Shown piece after piece: positions 43,669-53,346 of a DNA stretch of 64,000 nt (position 1 is its first letter; every line of letters starts with the position of its first letter). The notes beneath the pieces are model-generated. The model was not told the origin of the DNA. It did no database searches and saw nothing but the letters and a program-made list of their open reading frames with translations. The position numbers and the translations under genes are program-made. The DNA lies in contig JAFUEH010000020.1 in NCBI GenBank assembly GCA_017463985.1, forward strand, positions 1 through 64,000, in the 5' to 3' direction. This DNA comes from Eubacterium sp. GTDB taxonomy: Bacteria; Bacillota; Clostridia; Oscillospirales; Acutalibacteraceae.

Positions 43669-46281
43669 ATGGAATGGACATCGTTAAATGATTTAAGAGA
43701 AAAATATTTATCCTTTTTTGAGAGCAAGGGTCATCTGCGCTTGCCCTCGTTTTCCCTTGTACCCAGCGGAGATAAAAGCCTGTTGCTGATCAACTCCGGT
43801 ATGGCCCCGATGAAAAAATATTTCACCGGTGAGGTGACTCCGCCGCGCAAGCGCGTCACCACCTGCCAAAAATGTATCCGTACACCGGATATTGAGGAGG
43901 TCGGTAAAACAGACCGTCACGGTACGTTCTTTGAGATGCTGGGCAATTTCTCCTTTGGCGATTATTTTAAAAAGGAAGCAACGGCGTGGGCATGGGAATT
44001 CTGCACAAAGGTGCTGGATATGCCGGTCGACAAGCTCTATGTGACCATTTATGAAAATGACGACGAGGCTTTTGAGATTTGGACTAAGCAGAACGGCGTT
44101 GACCCGAGTCATATCGTCAGACTCGGTAAGGCGGATAACTTCTGGGAGCATGGCTCAGGTCCCTGCGGACCCTGTTCCGAAATCTATTTTGACAGAGGAC
44201 CTGAACACGGCTGCGGCAAGCCGGATTGCGCGCCGGGCTGCGAATGTGACCGGTTTACTGAGTTTTGGAATAACGTCTTTACCCAGTTTGATAACGACGG
44301 CAATAATAACTATACGCCGCTGGATCATCCGAATATTGATACCGGTATGGGCTTAGAGCGTCTTGCCTGCATTATGCAGGGCGTGAATAATATTTTTGAG
44401 GTGGATACTGTTCAAAATATTATGAACCATATCGCCTCTATTGCCGGTGTAAAGTATCACGACGATAAGCAGCAGGATATCTCTCTTCGCGTGATTACCG
44501 ACCACGTGCGCTCCTCTACCTTCATGATTGGCGATGGCGTGATTCCATCGAATAACGGCAGAGGCTATGTGTTAAGACGTCTGATCCGTCGCGCCTGCCG
44601 CCACGGCAGACTGCTCGGCGTGAACGAGCCGTTCTTGTACAAGGTGTGCGATACGGTGATTGCAGAAAATGCAGTGGCGTATCCGGAGCTTGGCGATAAA
44701 GCGGAGCTGATCAAACGCGTGATCCTTGCCGAGGAGGAAAGCTTCGGTAAGACGATCGACGCCGGTCTTGCGCTGCTGGATGAATATATTGAAAAAACGG
44801 AGGGAACGGTGTTCAGTGGCGACGATGCCTTTAAGCTGAACGATACCTTCGGCTTCCCGCTTGACCTCACGAAGGATATCCTGGAAGAAAGAGGCATGAC
44901 GGTTGACGAGGCTCGCTTTAAGGAGCTGCTCGATAATCAAAAGAAAACTGCCCGCGCTGCACGTAAGGATGCCGGCGCGGATGCTTGGAAGGGCGGCAGC
45001 GTCAAGATCGAGGCAGAGCCGACCGCCTTTGTCGGTTATACCGATTTCACGGCGGAGGCTAAGGTGCTGGCGCTTGTTAACGCTGACGGCGAGCTTGTTG
45101 ATATGCTCGGTGCCGGTGAAAAGGGAACTGTGGTGCTTGACACCACGCCGTTCTATGCCCTTTCCGGCGGCCAGGTAGGCGACGAAGGTACGATCGGCTC
45201 CTTCCGCTGCTACGATACAACCAAGAATGCCGACGGCATTTATCTTCACAGCGGCATCTCGAACGGCGTGATCGCTGTCGGAGACACTGTTACGGCGCAG
45301 ATCGACGTTGACCGTCGCCGTGCGATTATGCGCAACCATACGGCGGCGCACCTGCTGCAGCATGAGCTGCGTTCACTCCTTGGTACGCATGTAGAGCAGG
45401 CCGGTCAGCTGGTGAACGAGCACATCTGCCGTTTTGACTTTACCCATTTCAATGCATTGACCGATGAAGAAATCAAACGAGTCGAAGCACAGGTCAACCG
45501 CGTCATTATGGCTGCCCTGCCGGTAACCATGCGCGAAATGCCGATTGAGGAAGCGAAGAAAATGGGCGCTATGATGCTCTTTGGTGAAAAGTACGGCGAT
45601 GTTGTCAGAGTCGTTACAGCCGGCGATTCCGTAGAATTCTGCGGCGGTACGCACGTAGCCAATACCGGCGAGCTGGGGCTCTTCAAAATCGTTAGTGAAG
45701 CTTCTGTGGCGAGCGGCGTAAGAAGAATCACCGCTTACACCGGCACAAATGCTTACGCTTATGTTGGCCAGCTGACGGAGCTGACGAAGTCACTTTCCGG
45801 TAAGCTGAAGTGTGCGGAAAGCGATATTGAAAGCAAGGTCGACGCCATGCTGGTTGACAGCAAGGAAAGCGCTAAGAAGATCCAGTCGCTGGAAGCAGAG
45901 ATTACCAAGCTCAAGAGCGCTGACCTCTTCGCTGCGCCGACAGTGCTGGACGGCTTAGAGGTGTTTACCGCTAAGCTAGAGGGCTCCACTCCCGATGCGT
46001 TGCGCTCAATGGGTGATGATGTAAAATCCCAAAACGACAATGCAGTAGCAGTGATTGCCGGTGTCAACGGCACGAAGGCGACGATTGTTGCCGTCTGCGG
46101 TAAGAATGCGATTGCCAAGGGTGTTAAGGCCGGCAATGTCGTCCGCGAGGTTGCAAAGCTTGCCGGCGGCGGTGGCGGCGGCAGACCGGATTCAGCAATG
46201 GCCGGCGCAAAGGATGTCTCCAAGCTGGACGAAGCCCTTGCGGCAACAGTATCTATTGTTGAAACTATCTTAAATAAGTAA
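43669..46281 (+). CDS. alaS: Alanyl-tRNA synthetase
   Basis: The 870-residue class II synthetase has the catalytic core (1-240) with SFSLVPSGDKSLLLINSGM and GPCGPCSEI; the tRNA-binding part to about 450; the editing domain (about 550-710) with zinc ligands in HTAAHLLQH and CGGTHVANTGE; and a C-terminal DHHA1 domain ending in GGGGGGRPDSAMAGA. Length is usual. The start at 43669 follows GAGG and begins at the conserved MEWTSLNDLREKYL; the longer frame from 43633 has no support. Confidence 0.96.
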   Translation: MEWTSLNDLREKYLSFFESKGHLRLPSFSLVPSGDKSLLLINSGMAPMKKYFTGEVTPPRKRVTTCQKCIRTPDIEEVGKTDRHGTFFEMLGNFSFGDYFKKEATAWAWEFCTKVLDMPVDKLYVTIYENDDEAFEIWTKQNGVDPSHIVRLGKADNFWEHGSGPCGPCSEIYFDRGPEHGCGKPDCAPGCECDRFTEFWNNVFTQFDNDGNNNYTPLDHPNIDTGMGLERLACIMQGVNNIFEVDTVQNIMNHIASIAGVKYHDDKQQDISLRVITDHVRSSTFMIGDGVIPSNNGRGYVLRRLIRRACRHGRLLGVNEPFLYKVCDTVIAENAVAYPELGDKAELIKRVILAEEESFGKTIDAGLALLDEYIEKTEGTVFSGDDAFKLNDTFGFPLDLTKDILEERGMTVDEARFKELLDNQKKTARAARKDAGADAWKGGSVKIEAEPTAFVGYTDFTAEAKVLALVNADGELVDMLGAGEKGTVVLDTTPFYALSGGQVGDEGTIGSFRCYDTTKNADGIYLHSGISNGVIAVGDTVTAQIDVDRRRAIMRNHTAAHLLQHELRSLLGTHVEQAGQLVNEHICRFDFTHFNALTDEEIKRVEAQVNRVIMAALPVTMREMPIEEAKKMGAMMLFGEKYGDVVRVVTAGDSVEFCGGTHVANTGELGLFKIVSEASVASGVRRITAYTGTNAYAYVGQLTELTKSLSGKLKCAESDIESKVDAMLVDSKESAKKIQSLEAEITKLKSADLFAAPTVLDGLEVFTAKLEGSTPDALRSMGDDVKSQNDNAVAVIAGVNGTKATIVAVCGKNAIAKGVKAGNVVREVAKLAGGGGGGRPDSAMAGAKDVSKLDEALAATVSIVETILNK

Positions 46282-46293
46282 CGAGGTATCACC

Positions 46294-46626
46294 ATGTGCG
46301 TATTTTGTGAAATTATCAAGGGCAATATTCCGTCAACAAAAGTCTATGAGGACGATTTAATGGTGGCGTTTAAGGATTTGAATCCGGTAGCGCCAGTACA
46401 TATTCTTTGCGTGCCGAAGGTGCATATTGCTAGTGCGAACGACATTAATGCCGAGAACAGCGGCGCTGTGGCGCATATTTTTGAAAAGCTTTCAGAAATT
46501 GCCGCTTCACAGGGCATTACATCTTACAGAATTATCAATAACTGCGGCGCCGATGCCGGACAGACCGTGATGCACCTGCATTTTCATCTGATCGGCGGTA
46601 CCGAGATGGGGGAGAAACTGATATGA
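46294..46626 (+). CDS. HIT family protein
   Basis: The 110-residue histidine-triad protein is a small purine nucleotide hydrolase of the HinT branch. CVFCEIIKGNIPSTKVYEDD opens the fold and HLHFHLIGG near the end is the triad. It begins 12 bp after alaS and overlaps the next gene by four bases, so it shares that operon. Confidence 0.93.
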   Translation: MCVFCEIIKGNIPSTKVYEDDLMVAFKDLNPVAPVHILCVPKVHIASANDINAENSGAVAHIFEKLSEIAASQGITSYRIINNCGADAGQTVMHLHFHLIGGTEMGEKLI

Positions 46627-47189
46627 TTACACCGGATTTAAAAAGAAATGAGAACGAATACTATGAGCTTCATATTGCCGGTCTGACAAGACAGCTGCAG
46701 AAGTTCGCTGTTTCCGACACGCTGGACATCGCCGCGTTCATTCTGTTTGGCGACGTAGAGCTGGTGGAGCGCTGCGCAGAGGAGCTGCTGAAAAAGGTGC
46801 CTGAGTTCGATTATATCGTAACGCCGGAGGCAAAGTCGATTCCGCTCGCTTATGAAATGAGCCGTCAGAGCGGTAAGAAGTATATTGTAGCCCGTAAGGG
46901 CGTTAAGGTGTATATGGATCGCCCTGAAAAAGCCGAGGTGCGTTCCATTACCACGCAGCGTGTGCAAACGCTGTATCTTGGCCATGAGGACGGCGACCTT
47001 CTCACCGGTAAACGCGTGCTGGTCGTGGACGACGTGATCTCAACCGGCGAAAGCATGAAGGCTGTTCAGCTTTTGGTCGAGCGGTTTGGCGCGAACATCG
47101 TTGCCTTCTGTGCGCCACTGGCGGAGGGCGATGCGGCTGATCGGGATGATATTATCTTCCTTGAAAAGTTGCCTTTATTCTTTAAATAA
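46623..47189 (+). CDS. Phosphoribosyltransferase family protein
   Basis: A 188-residue type I phosphoribosyltransferase with the PRPP motif VLVVDDVISTGES at about 132-144, and TPEAKSIPLAYEMSR earlier, similar to adenine or xanthine phosphoribosyltransferases. The base it uses is not clear. It is coupled to the HIT gene by ATGA. Confidence 0.85.
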   Translation: MITPDLKRNENEYYELHIAGLTRQLQKFAVSDTLDIAAFILFGDVELVERCAEELLKKVPEFDYIVTPEAKSIPLAYEMSRQSGKKYIVARKGVKVYMDRPEKAEVRSITTQRVQTLYLGHEDGDLLTGKRVLVVDDVISTGESMKAVQLLVERFGANIVAFCAPLAEGDAADRDDIIFLEKLPLFFK

Positions 47190-47210
47190 TTTGCACCGGA
47201 GGACAGTACA

Positions 47211-47810
47211 GTGAATATAGTATGTTTAGATTTAGAGGGTGTGCTGGTACCGGAAATCTGGATCGCCTTTTCGGAGGCCAGCGGTATTCCGGAATTGCGT
47301 CGTACGACCCGTGACGAGCCCGATTATGCCAAGCTGATGAATTACAGAATTCAGATCCTGAAGGAGCATGGCCTTGGCTTAACGGAAATTCAGGATACGA
47401 TCCGTAAAATTGAGCCGATGGACGGCGCACGCGAATTTTTGGATGCGCTGCGGCGGCTGGGCCAAGTGGTCATCATCAGCGATACGTTCACGCAGTTTGC
47501 GGCGCCGTTGATGGAAAAGCTCGGCTTCCCGACCATTTTCTGTAATGAACTGGTGATTAATGAAAACAATGAAGTGACGGGCTTTAAAATGCGCTGCGAC
47601 CATTCCAAGCTGACAACGGTCAGAGCGTTACAGTCCATGGGTTTTGATACGATCGCCAGTGGCGACAGCTTCAACGATCTGGAAATGATTACCGCGAGTA
47701 AGGCAGGCTTTTTGTTCCGCACAACAGAGCAGATCAAAAAAGACTATCCGGATGTTCCGGCTTATGAAACCTACGACGAATTGCTGGCTGCGATCAAAGC
47801 GGTGCAGTAA
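47211..47810 (+). CDS. thrH: ThrH phosphoserine phosphatase/homoserine kinase
   Basis: This 199-residue HAD phosphatase closely follows ThrH known from Pseudomonas: CLDLEGVLVPEIWIAF at the N-terminus (Asp7 the nucleophile, with EG where most HAD enzymes have DG/DT), IISDTF as motif II, and GDSFNDLEM as motif IV. ThrH removes phosphate from phosphoserine and can pass it to homoserine, linking serine and threonine synthesis. It is the last gene of the alaS operon and ends at a terminator. Confidence 0.88.
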   Translation: MNIVCLDLEGVLVPEIWIAFSEASGIPELRRTTRDEPDYAKLMNYRIQILKEHGLGLTEIQDTIRKIEPMDGAREFLDALRRLGQVVIISDTFTQFAAPLMEKLGFPTIFCNELVINENNEVTGFKMRCDHSKLTTVRALQSMGFDTIASGDSFNDLEMITASKAGFLFRTTEQIKKDYPDVPAYETYDELLAAIKAVQ

Positions 47811-47825
47811 AAAACGATCATGAAT

Positions 47826-47865
47826 AATGCCGACAGGTACTGAACCCGTCGGCATTTTATCTTTT
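47826..47865 (+). terminator. Terminator after thrH
   Basis: AATGCCGAC (47826-47834) pairs with GTCGGCATT (47848-47856), followed by TTATCTTTT. Confidence 0.85.
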
Positions 47866-47894
47866 ATGAGAAATTTATATAAAATGGGAAGAAG

Positions 47895-50800
47895 TTATAT
47901 GGCAAGGAAGCTGCGTCCGTTTGCGTCAGCATATTCCTTTGCGTTAGAGATCGGTGAAGCGTGAATCACAGCCTGCGCCGGAATGGTGGCGGCGTTGGCG
48001 CCGACTGTGCAGCTGATGTTGTAGATGTATATATCCGTCAGTCCTGTGCAGCCGGAGAAGGCGTTGTTTCCGATCGCCGTAACGGTTTGCGGCGCCGTGA
48101 TCTCCGTGAAGCCGGTACAACCGGCAAAGGCGTAGGTGCCGATACTGCGCACATTATTCAGGTCGATTGTTGTGAGCGAGGTGCAGTTATTGAAGGCACG
48201 GCTGCTGATCGTTGTAACCGTCGACGGCAGCTCAATGCTTAGCAGGGACGTGCAGTCAGCGAATACAGACGTGTCAATTTTGGATAGTCCCTCCGGCAGC
48301 TGTATGCCGGTGAGCGCGCTGCAGCCGGCGAAGGCGTTCCGTTCAATCGTATTGACAGTAGCCGGTAAAGCAATTTCGTTCAGCGCGCTGCAGCCGCTGA
48401 ATAGGCCGCGACTGACAGTCGTCAGTCGGCTCGGTAACGTCACCGCTGTCAGCGACGAACAGTTTTCAAAGACAAAGCTGCCGAGGTTTATCGTGCTTTC
48501 AGGCAGTGTTACCGAGGATAATGCCCGGCAGCCGCTGAAGGCGTAATCCTCTATGCTCGCCAGTCCGCTGCCGAACTGAACGGACGATAATGCGGTGCAG
48601 TTTGCAAAGGCGTAACTGCCGATAGCTGTCAGGCTGTCCGGTAGCGTTAATGTCGCAATCGGAGTGCCGGTAAAAGCATAGCTTTCGATCCTACTGATAC
48701 CATCCGGAAGAACGGTGCTGCAGCAACCGACCAGCAGCTTGTTTGCGGTGGTTTCTATCAGCGCCTGACAGTTATTGCGGCTGTCATATACGGCGTTGTC
48801 GCTGCTTACCGTAACGGTAGTTAAGCCGCTGCATCCTGAGAAGGCCTGATTGCCGATCGCACTGACAGAAGCCGGTATGTACAGCGCTGTGAGAGCGGCA
48901 CAGCCGTAAAAAGCCCGTGTGCCGACCGTTACAAGTCCGTCCGGCAGAGTTGCTGTTGTCAAGGCTGTACAGCCGTTAAAGGTATTGTTGCCGATCGCCG
49001 TCAGCGTAGATGGAAGCTGGACGGCGGTGAGTGCCGTACAGTTAGTGAATACATTATCCGTTAGTACGGTGACGGTGGCTGGAACTGTGATTTCCGTTAA
49101 GGCACTGCAGCCTATAAAGGCGGCACGATCTAGGGTTTGCAGCTGGCTCGGCAATGCCGTCACCAGACTGGTGCAGTTAGAGAATGCGTATTCACCGATG
49201 GAGCGCAGGCTTTCCGGAAGCGTGAGTGTTTCGAGCGCTGTGCAGCCGGAGAACGAATTCGCACTGATGGCTGTGAGACTGCTTGGGAGTGTAACCGTAG
49301 CCAGCGAGCTGCAGTCCTTAAACGCTTGACTGCCGATCGTGGTCAGGCTAGTCGGCAGACTGACGTCAGTCAGTGCCGTGCAGCCGGAGAAAAACAGGCT
49401 TTCCACGCCGCGAACTCCGCTCTCCAGCGTAGCCGACTGCAAGGCAGTGCAGCCGGAGAATACGCCGCTGCCAAGACTGCGGATACCGCTTTGTACCGTA
49501 ACAGTTGACAGAGCGCCGCAGCCGCTGAAGGCATAGTTGCCGACGCTTTGCAGCGTTCCCGGCAGGGTGACGGCTGTCAAGCTGTTGCATTTGGAATAGG
49601 CATAAGCGCCGATCGTTTGCAGGCTTTCCGGCAGCTTTAAGGCGGTGAAACCGCAGCCGTAAAACGCGTAATAGCCGATTGAAGTAATGCTTTCCGGCAG
49701 CGGTGCGTCCGTCAGCGCTGTACAGCCGTAAAAGGCACGGTTGCCGACGGTCGTTACTGTTTTGCTGAAGGTGACCGCGCGCAGCCCTGTACAGCCGTAA
49801 AAAGCACATTCACCGACAGAAGTAACGCCGCTTTCGATCACGAGCGCCTCTAAGCCGGTCAGCTGATAAAACGGCGAATCCGTATTGACGGAATAGTCTG
49901 TCATTGGACCGCTGCCGCTCAGCGTCAATGTGTGCGTGCGGTGATCCAGCTGATAGGTGACGTCCTCGCCGCAGCTGCCGGTAGCAATATAATAAGTCTG
50001 CATTTCAGTAATGCCGCAGTTGGTACATTCGGCTTCGCATTCTCCGATCGACGTTAAGGTCGCTTCCTTTGTGACAGTTTTTACCGTGAATTGGTGACCG
50101 GTAGCCAGCAGCTCGGGATGCGTTGCCTCGCCGGTTGACGGATCAATTGACGGACGCGTGACGACGGTATCGCCGCAGCGGCTGCAGGTAGCGGTAATTC
50201 TTCCGTCCTCTGTGCAGGTGGGTTGTGTTACGACGGTCGTATAATCATGACCGGTCGCCGGAAGCTCCGTTGCCGACTCAACCACCTGGCCGCAAATAAA
50301 GCAAGCCGTGCCGCCGGTGCTGCCTGGCGCCGTGCAGGTCGGCGGAACGGTTTCGCCGGTGCGGAAATCGTGCACATCCTCTGTTTGGATGATATTTACT
50401 TGATTGGAGTAGACTGTTTTCAGCTCACCGTTTTCTATATAAGTGGCATAGCCTCTGACAGCCCAGTTGTATTTGGCCGTCAATTTTCTCATGTTGGTGA
50501 TATAAATATCTTCGTGCAGCAGTTCATACTGCGATACGAGCATTTTATTATTGATGTTGACATAAAAATCCGTCGGGTCAAACTGCTGGGCGTTTTTGTA
50601 ATAGAACAGCATCCCGATTGACTCCGGCACCACGCCGACCGGCCGTGCACTGTTCATAATGAACGAGCCGACGGCTGCCTCCTCATCATAGCGATAGTGT
50701 AGCTCCAGTCGGATCGTATCCGCTGCCGGTGCTGTGATATCCGGCAAATCCGATGCGGTTTCATCATAGACAGGATAGGCTACGGCAAACGCTCCTGCGG

Positions 50801-51518
50801 TGAGGTCGTCTGCCGTCAAACCGTTGTAGTCCCAACGGCCGTTAGTATAGCCGTAGCGGTAGGGGACTGCCGGCTCCAGCGATGTAAAGCTGTCGAGCGC
50901 GGCCCATTCCTCCGGCGTTTTGTCATAAAACGCTAAGATGCATCCGCCCTCTGTGGTGTACAGCAGCGTTGCCGCGTCTTCGCGGATATAGAGCGCCTCC
51001 AGCGAGGTGTTGACGGATAACGAAAAGACGTAAGCATTAACCTCACTCAATAGCCTTTTGGAAACAGTTTCGAGCCAGCCGGCAAAAATATACCCATCGA
51101 CGTTCGGCGCTGTCACCGCAACTGTCGTACCGTAAGTCAGCGTGCGCTGATTCTCATAAGAACTAACACCGTGCACGGTGATCGGAAGCGATACCCCGTC
51201 GATGTTGGCGCTTACCGCTAACGAAAGATAGGGCGTCAGCCCGTTGAGCGCTTCCAGCAAACGGAAGGCTGCGCTGTCGATCGCCTCTTGATCGTCCAGA
51301 CTGTCGGCCGACGGTGCGTACGCATCGTACAGCGCTTGCAGCACGGCGTAGGAGTCTGGCGTGTAATCCGTTTCTTCCATGGAAGCGGCAGCCTGCAGCA
51401 GGTGCAGCAGCACGGTGTTATCCGTTTCGCTTTCGCCAAAGGCAGTGACGCTGACGCCAAACAAAGCCGATAACAGCATTATCAGCGCCAATAGGGGAGC
51501 AACTGCTTTTTTACTCAT
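47895..51518 (-). CDS. BspA-like leucine-rich-repeat surface protein
   Basis: This 1207-residue exported protein starts with a signal peptide (to about residue 28, AFG). A FIVAR-like helical region (about 35-95), an InlB-like beta repeat (about 105-185) and a domain ending FYYKNAQ ... SNQVNI (about 190-370) follow. Then come CxxC segments (ACFICGQ, TCSRCGD, ECTNCGI, about 395-500), a VTYQLD ... LSGSGPM lead-in, and about 28 LRR_5 units of 23 residues (about 540-1195) of the form AFSGCTALTTVTLPxxLTxI. Such proteins bind host or bacterial surfaces. No sortase or cell-wall repeat is seen, so anchoring is unclear. AGGTGA supports the start at 51518. Confidence 0.88.
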   Translation of the reverse strand: MSKKAVAPLLALIMLLSALFGVSVTAFGESETDNTVLLHLLQAAASMEETDYTPDSYAVLQALYDAYAPSADSLDDQEAIDSAAFRLLEALNGLTPYLSLAVSANIDGVSLPITVHGVSSYENQRTLTYGTTVAVTAPNVDGYIFAGWLETVSKRLLSEVNAYVFSLSVNTSLEALYIREDAATLLYTTEGGCILAFYDKTPEEWAALDSFTSLEPAVPYRYGYTNGRWDYNGLTADDLTAGAFAVAYPVYDETASDLPDITAPAADTIRLELHYRYDEEAAVGSFIMNSARPVGVVPESIGMLFYYKNAQQFDPTDFYVNINNKMLVSQYELLHEDIYITNMRKLTAKYNWAVRGYATYIENGELKTVYSNQVNIIQTEDVHDFRTGETVPPTCTAPGSTGGTACFICGQVVESATELPATGHDYTTVVTQPTCTEDGRITATCSRCGDTVVTRPSIDPSTGEATHPELLATGHQFTVKTVTKEATLTSIGECEAECTNCGITEMQTYYIATGSCGEDVTYQLDHRTHTLTLSGSGPMTDYSVNTDSPFYQLTGLEALVIESGVTSVGECAFYGCTGLRAVTFSKTVTTVGNRAFYGCTALTDAPLPESITSIGYYAFYGCGFTALKLPESLQTIGAYAYSKCNSLTAVTLPGTLQSVGNYAFSGCGALSTVTVQSGIRSLGSGVFSGCTALQSATLESGVRGVESLFFSGCTALTDVSLPTSLTTIGSQAFKDCSSLATVTLPSSLTAISANSFSGCTALETLTLPESLRSIGEYAFSNCTSLVTALPSQLQTLDRAAFIGCSALTEITVPATVTVLTDNVFTNCTALTAVQLPSTLTAIGNNTFNGCTALTTATLPDGLVTVGTRAFYGCAALTALYIPASVSAIGNQAFSGCSGLTTVTVSSDNAVYDSRNNCQALIETTANKLLVGCCSTVLPDGISRIESYAFTGTPIATLTLPDSLTAIGSYAFANCTALSSVQFGSGLASIEDYAFSGCRALSSVTLPESTINLGSFVFENCSSLTAVTLPSRLTTVSRGLFSGCSALNEIALPATVNTIERNAFAGCSALTGIQLPEGLSKIDTSVFADCTSLLSIELPSTVTTISSRAFNNCTSLTTIDLNNVRSIGTYAFAGCTGFTEITAPQTVTAIGNNAFSGCTGLTDIYIYNISCTVGANAATIPAQAVIHASPISNAKEYADANGRSFLAI

Positions 51519-51557
51519 AGCGATCACCTGCATTCCTTCTTAAACTTCACCAAAATC

Positions 51558-51586
51558 ATTGTAGCATATTATAAAATATAATGCAA
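51558..51586 (-). promoter_or_regulatory. Promoter of the BspA-like gene
   Basis: On the minus strand TTGCAT (51581-51586), 17 bp, then extended -10 TGCTACAAT (TACAAT 51558-51563). Confidence 0.7.
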
Positions 51587-51630
51587 TGTATTAATAAATT
51601 GTTAACGTTATACAAAATTATACAGGCGAC

Positions 51631-51660
51631 AAAAAAAGAGACCGGCAAAACCGATCTCTT
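51631..51660 (-). terminator. Terminator after the epimerase gene
   Basis: On the minus strand AGAGATCGG pairs with CCGGTCTCT around TTTTG, one mismatch included, and is followed by seven T. Confidence 0.85.
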
Positions 51661-51671
51661 TAATAACATGA

Positions 51672-53234
51672 TTAACGCTTAATGTCGTCCCACTTGATGC
51701 CGCCGATGGTGAACAGCTCGTCAAACGGATAAACATTGCATTCGTCCTTGCGGTGGCTCGGATACCAAACCTGTGCGAAGAACGGGTTGGTTTTTGCGAT
51801 GTTGTCGTAATCCCATGCCTTTTGCGGTACGTAGCATTCCGGACACCAGTGACCGCCCAGCAAGATCAGATTCGGGGAAGCCTTGAACTCCGCGCCGCAG
51901 TAGCCGCACTTCCAAAGAAGCTTGGTGGATAGGTCGCCCTTGACCATGCTGTCGCTAAGGCATTCGCCGCCGCGGAACTTGGCCGCCTGCTTCATATCCT
52001 CGATATCCAGCTCGGATTCCGGCTTGGTTTCGTCATAGCCGTGATCCAGCTTGTAGTTATCTGCGTCGGAATTGTCCTTGTTGAAGTCGCGGATCTCGAA
52101 TTCATCCCATGATTTCGGAATGGCCTCATACTCCTCGATCGAGCCGTAATAAGCGGAAACGCGGTTTGGATTTCTAGTTCTGATCCAGTCGATCGTACCG
52201 AAGTCCTTTGTTTTAGCCAGCTTACCCATAAACGGCTTTGCGGCACCTGCCACTGCTGCCTTCGGCAGATAGCGCGGAATTTTGAAATAAAATTCTACCT
52301 GGTCTGCAAGACGGTTGAAATAATCCTGTACCGGCAGGTTCTCACGGAAGTGCAGAAATTCCTCCAGCTTGTCGCCGTCGGCATAGAACTGACCGTGGAA
52401 ATTCTTGGTGATGAACCATCTGGGATTGAACAGTTTTTCAGGGCCTGCCAGACCGAGCGTGCCAAGCAGCAGCTTTTCAAATTCGTAATTGGAAAGACGG
52501 TATTCCTTACCGGAGCCGATGTTGAAATAGTGGTTCCAGAAATCAGCACCAAGATGGCCTGCAGCGTCCTCTAAAACAAGGTTGCACATCAGACGGCCGG
52601 AGTCCTCCACCGTGCACCATTCCAGTACGCCGTTGATCGGTACATGGAACATGATCGGGTCCATGTTCTTTAAAATATTGGGATAAAGGATACCGCTCTG
52701 ACGCATGACGACCCAGTTTTTGATACCGCTTTCTACGAAAACGCGCTCTGCAACTACCTTAGATACGGCGTAGTGATCATACACGGAAACCTTGATCGGG
52801 TCGCCGCAACGGCCCCAGTGGATCGGATAGTTACGGCCGCCGGTTTCGGCAACAGTACCGATATAGCAAACCTTGATATTATCCGGATTTGGCTGCGCTA
52901 ACACCGCGTCGCAGATATTCCTTGCAGCGCCGATGTTCGTTTTTTGCGTTCTGTAAGGCTTCCAGTCCGCCGCAGGGGAAACCATGCCGCCAACGTGCAG
53001 CACGTAATCAGAGCCGGTTACACCCTCTAAAATCGAGTCGTAGTCCGTCAAGTCGCCCCAAACGATTTGTACATTCGGCTTTGCCATCAGGCTCTTGAGC
53101 TTCAGCTCGTTCTTCGGGCTTCTTCTGGCAAGCAGCTTCAGGTTGATGTCGTTAGGATGCTTGATCATTTCCTGTACGGCCGCCCAACCCATGTTGCCGG
53201 TTCCACCGGTCATAAATACGGTTTTCTTTGCCAT
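51672..53234 (-). CDS. NAD-dependent epimerase/dehydratase with zinc knot
   Basis: This 520-residue protein has an extended short-chain dehydrogenase/epimerase fold in the first 330 residues: Rossmann motif TGGTGNMGWAA and the catalytic YxxxK in YAVSKVVAE. The last 190 residues are unusual and hold CX2C-X17-CX2C (CGYC ... CPEC, about 455-480), a rubredoxin-like zinc or iron site. The substrate is unknown. GGAGG at about 53243 sets the start at 53234. The promoter region carries a perfect 22-bp palindrome. Confidence 0.8.
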   Translation of the reverse strand: MAKKTVFMTGGTGNMGWAAVQEMIKHPNDINLKLLARRSPKNELKLKSLMAKPNVQIVWGDLTDYDSILEGVTGSDYVLHVGGMVSPAADWKPYRTQKTNIGAARNICDAVLAQPNPDNIKVCYIGTVAETGGRNYPIHWGRCGDPIKVSVYDHYAVSKVVAERVFVESGIKNWVVMRQSGILYPNILKNMDPIMFHVPINGVLEWCTVEDSGRLMCNLVLEDAAGHLGADFWNHYFNIGSGKEYRLSNYEFEKLLLGTLGLAGPEKLFNPRWFITKNFHGQFYADGDKLEEFLHFRENLPVQDYFNRLADQVEFYFKIPRYLPKAAVAGAAKPFMGKLAKTKDFGTIDWIRTRNPNRVSAYYGSIEEYEAIPKSWDEFEIRDFNKDNSDADNYKLDHGYDETKPESELDIEDMKQAAKFRGGECLSDSMVKGDLSTKLLWKCGYCGAEFKASPNLILLGGHWCPECYVPQKAWDYDNIAKTNPFFAQVWYPSHRKDECNVYPFDELFTIGGIKWDDIKR

Positions 53235-53284
53235 AAATTTTCCTCCTTTTGTCACTGACGTGTACAAAATATTTGTTCCTCTTA

Positions 53285-53327
53285 ATTATAAACTAAATAT
53301 AAACAAATTACAATACCTATTGTAATT
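53285..53327 (-). promoter_or_regulatory. Epimerase promoter with 22-bp palindrome
   Basis: On the minus strand TTGTAA (53308-53313), 17 bp, TATAAT (53285-53290). The -35 box lies inside a perfect palindrome, AATTACAATA-CC-TATTGTAATT on the plus strand (53306-53327), a likely repressor site. Confidence 0.65.
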
Positions 53328-53346
53328 ATAATTTAGAAAATAAAGG

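Noticed and set aside
48136-49536. Plus-strand reading frames opposite the BspA-like gene
   Set aside because: They are mirror frames produced by the leucine-rich repeats; no ribosome sites, and the minus-strand protein is clearly real.
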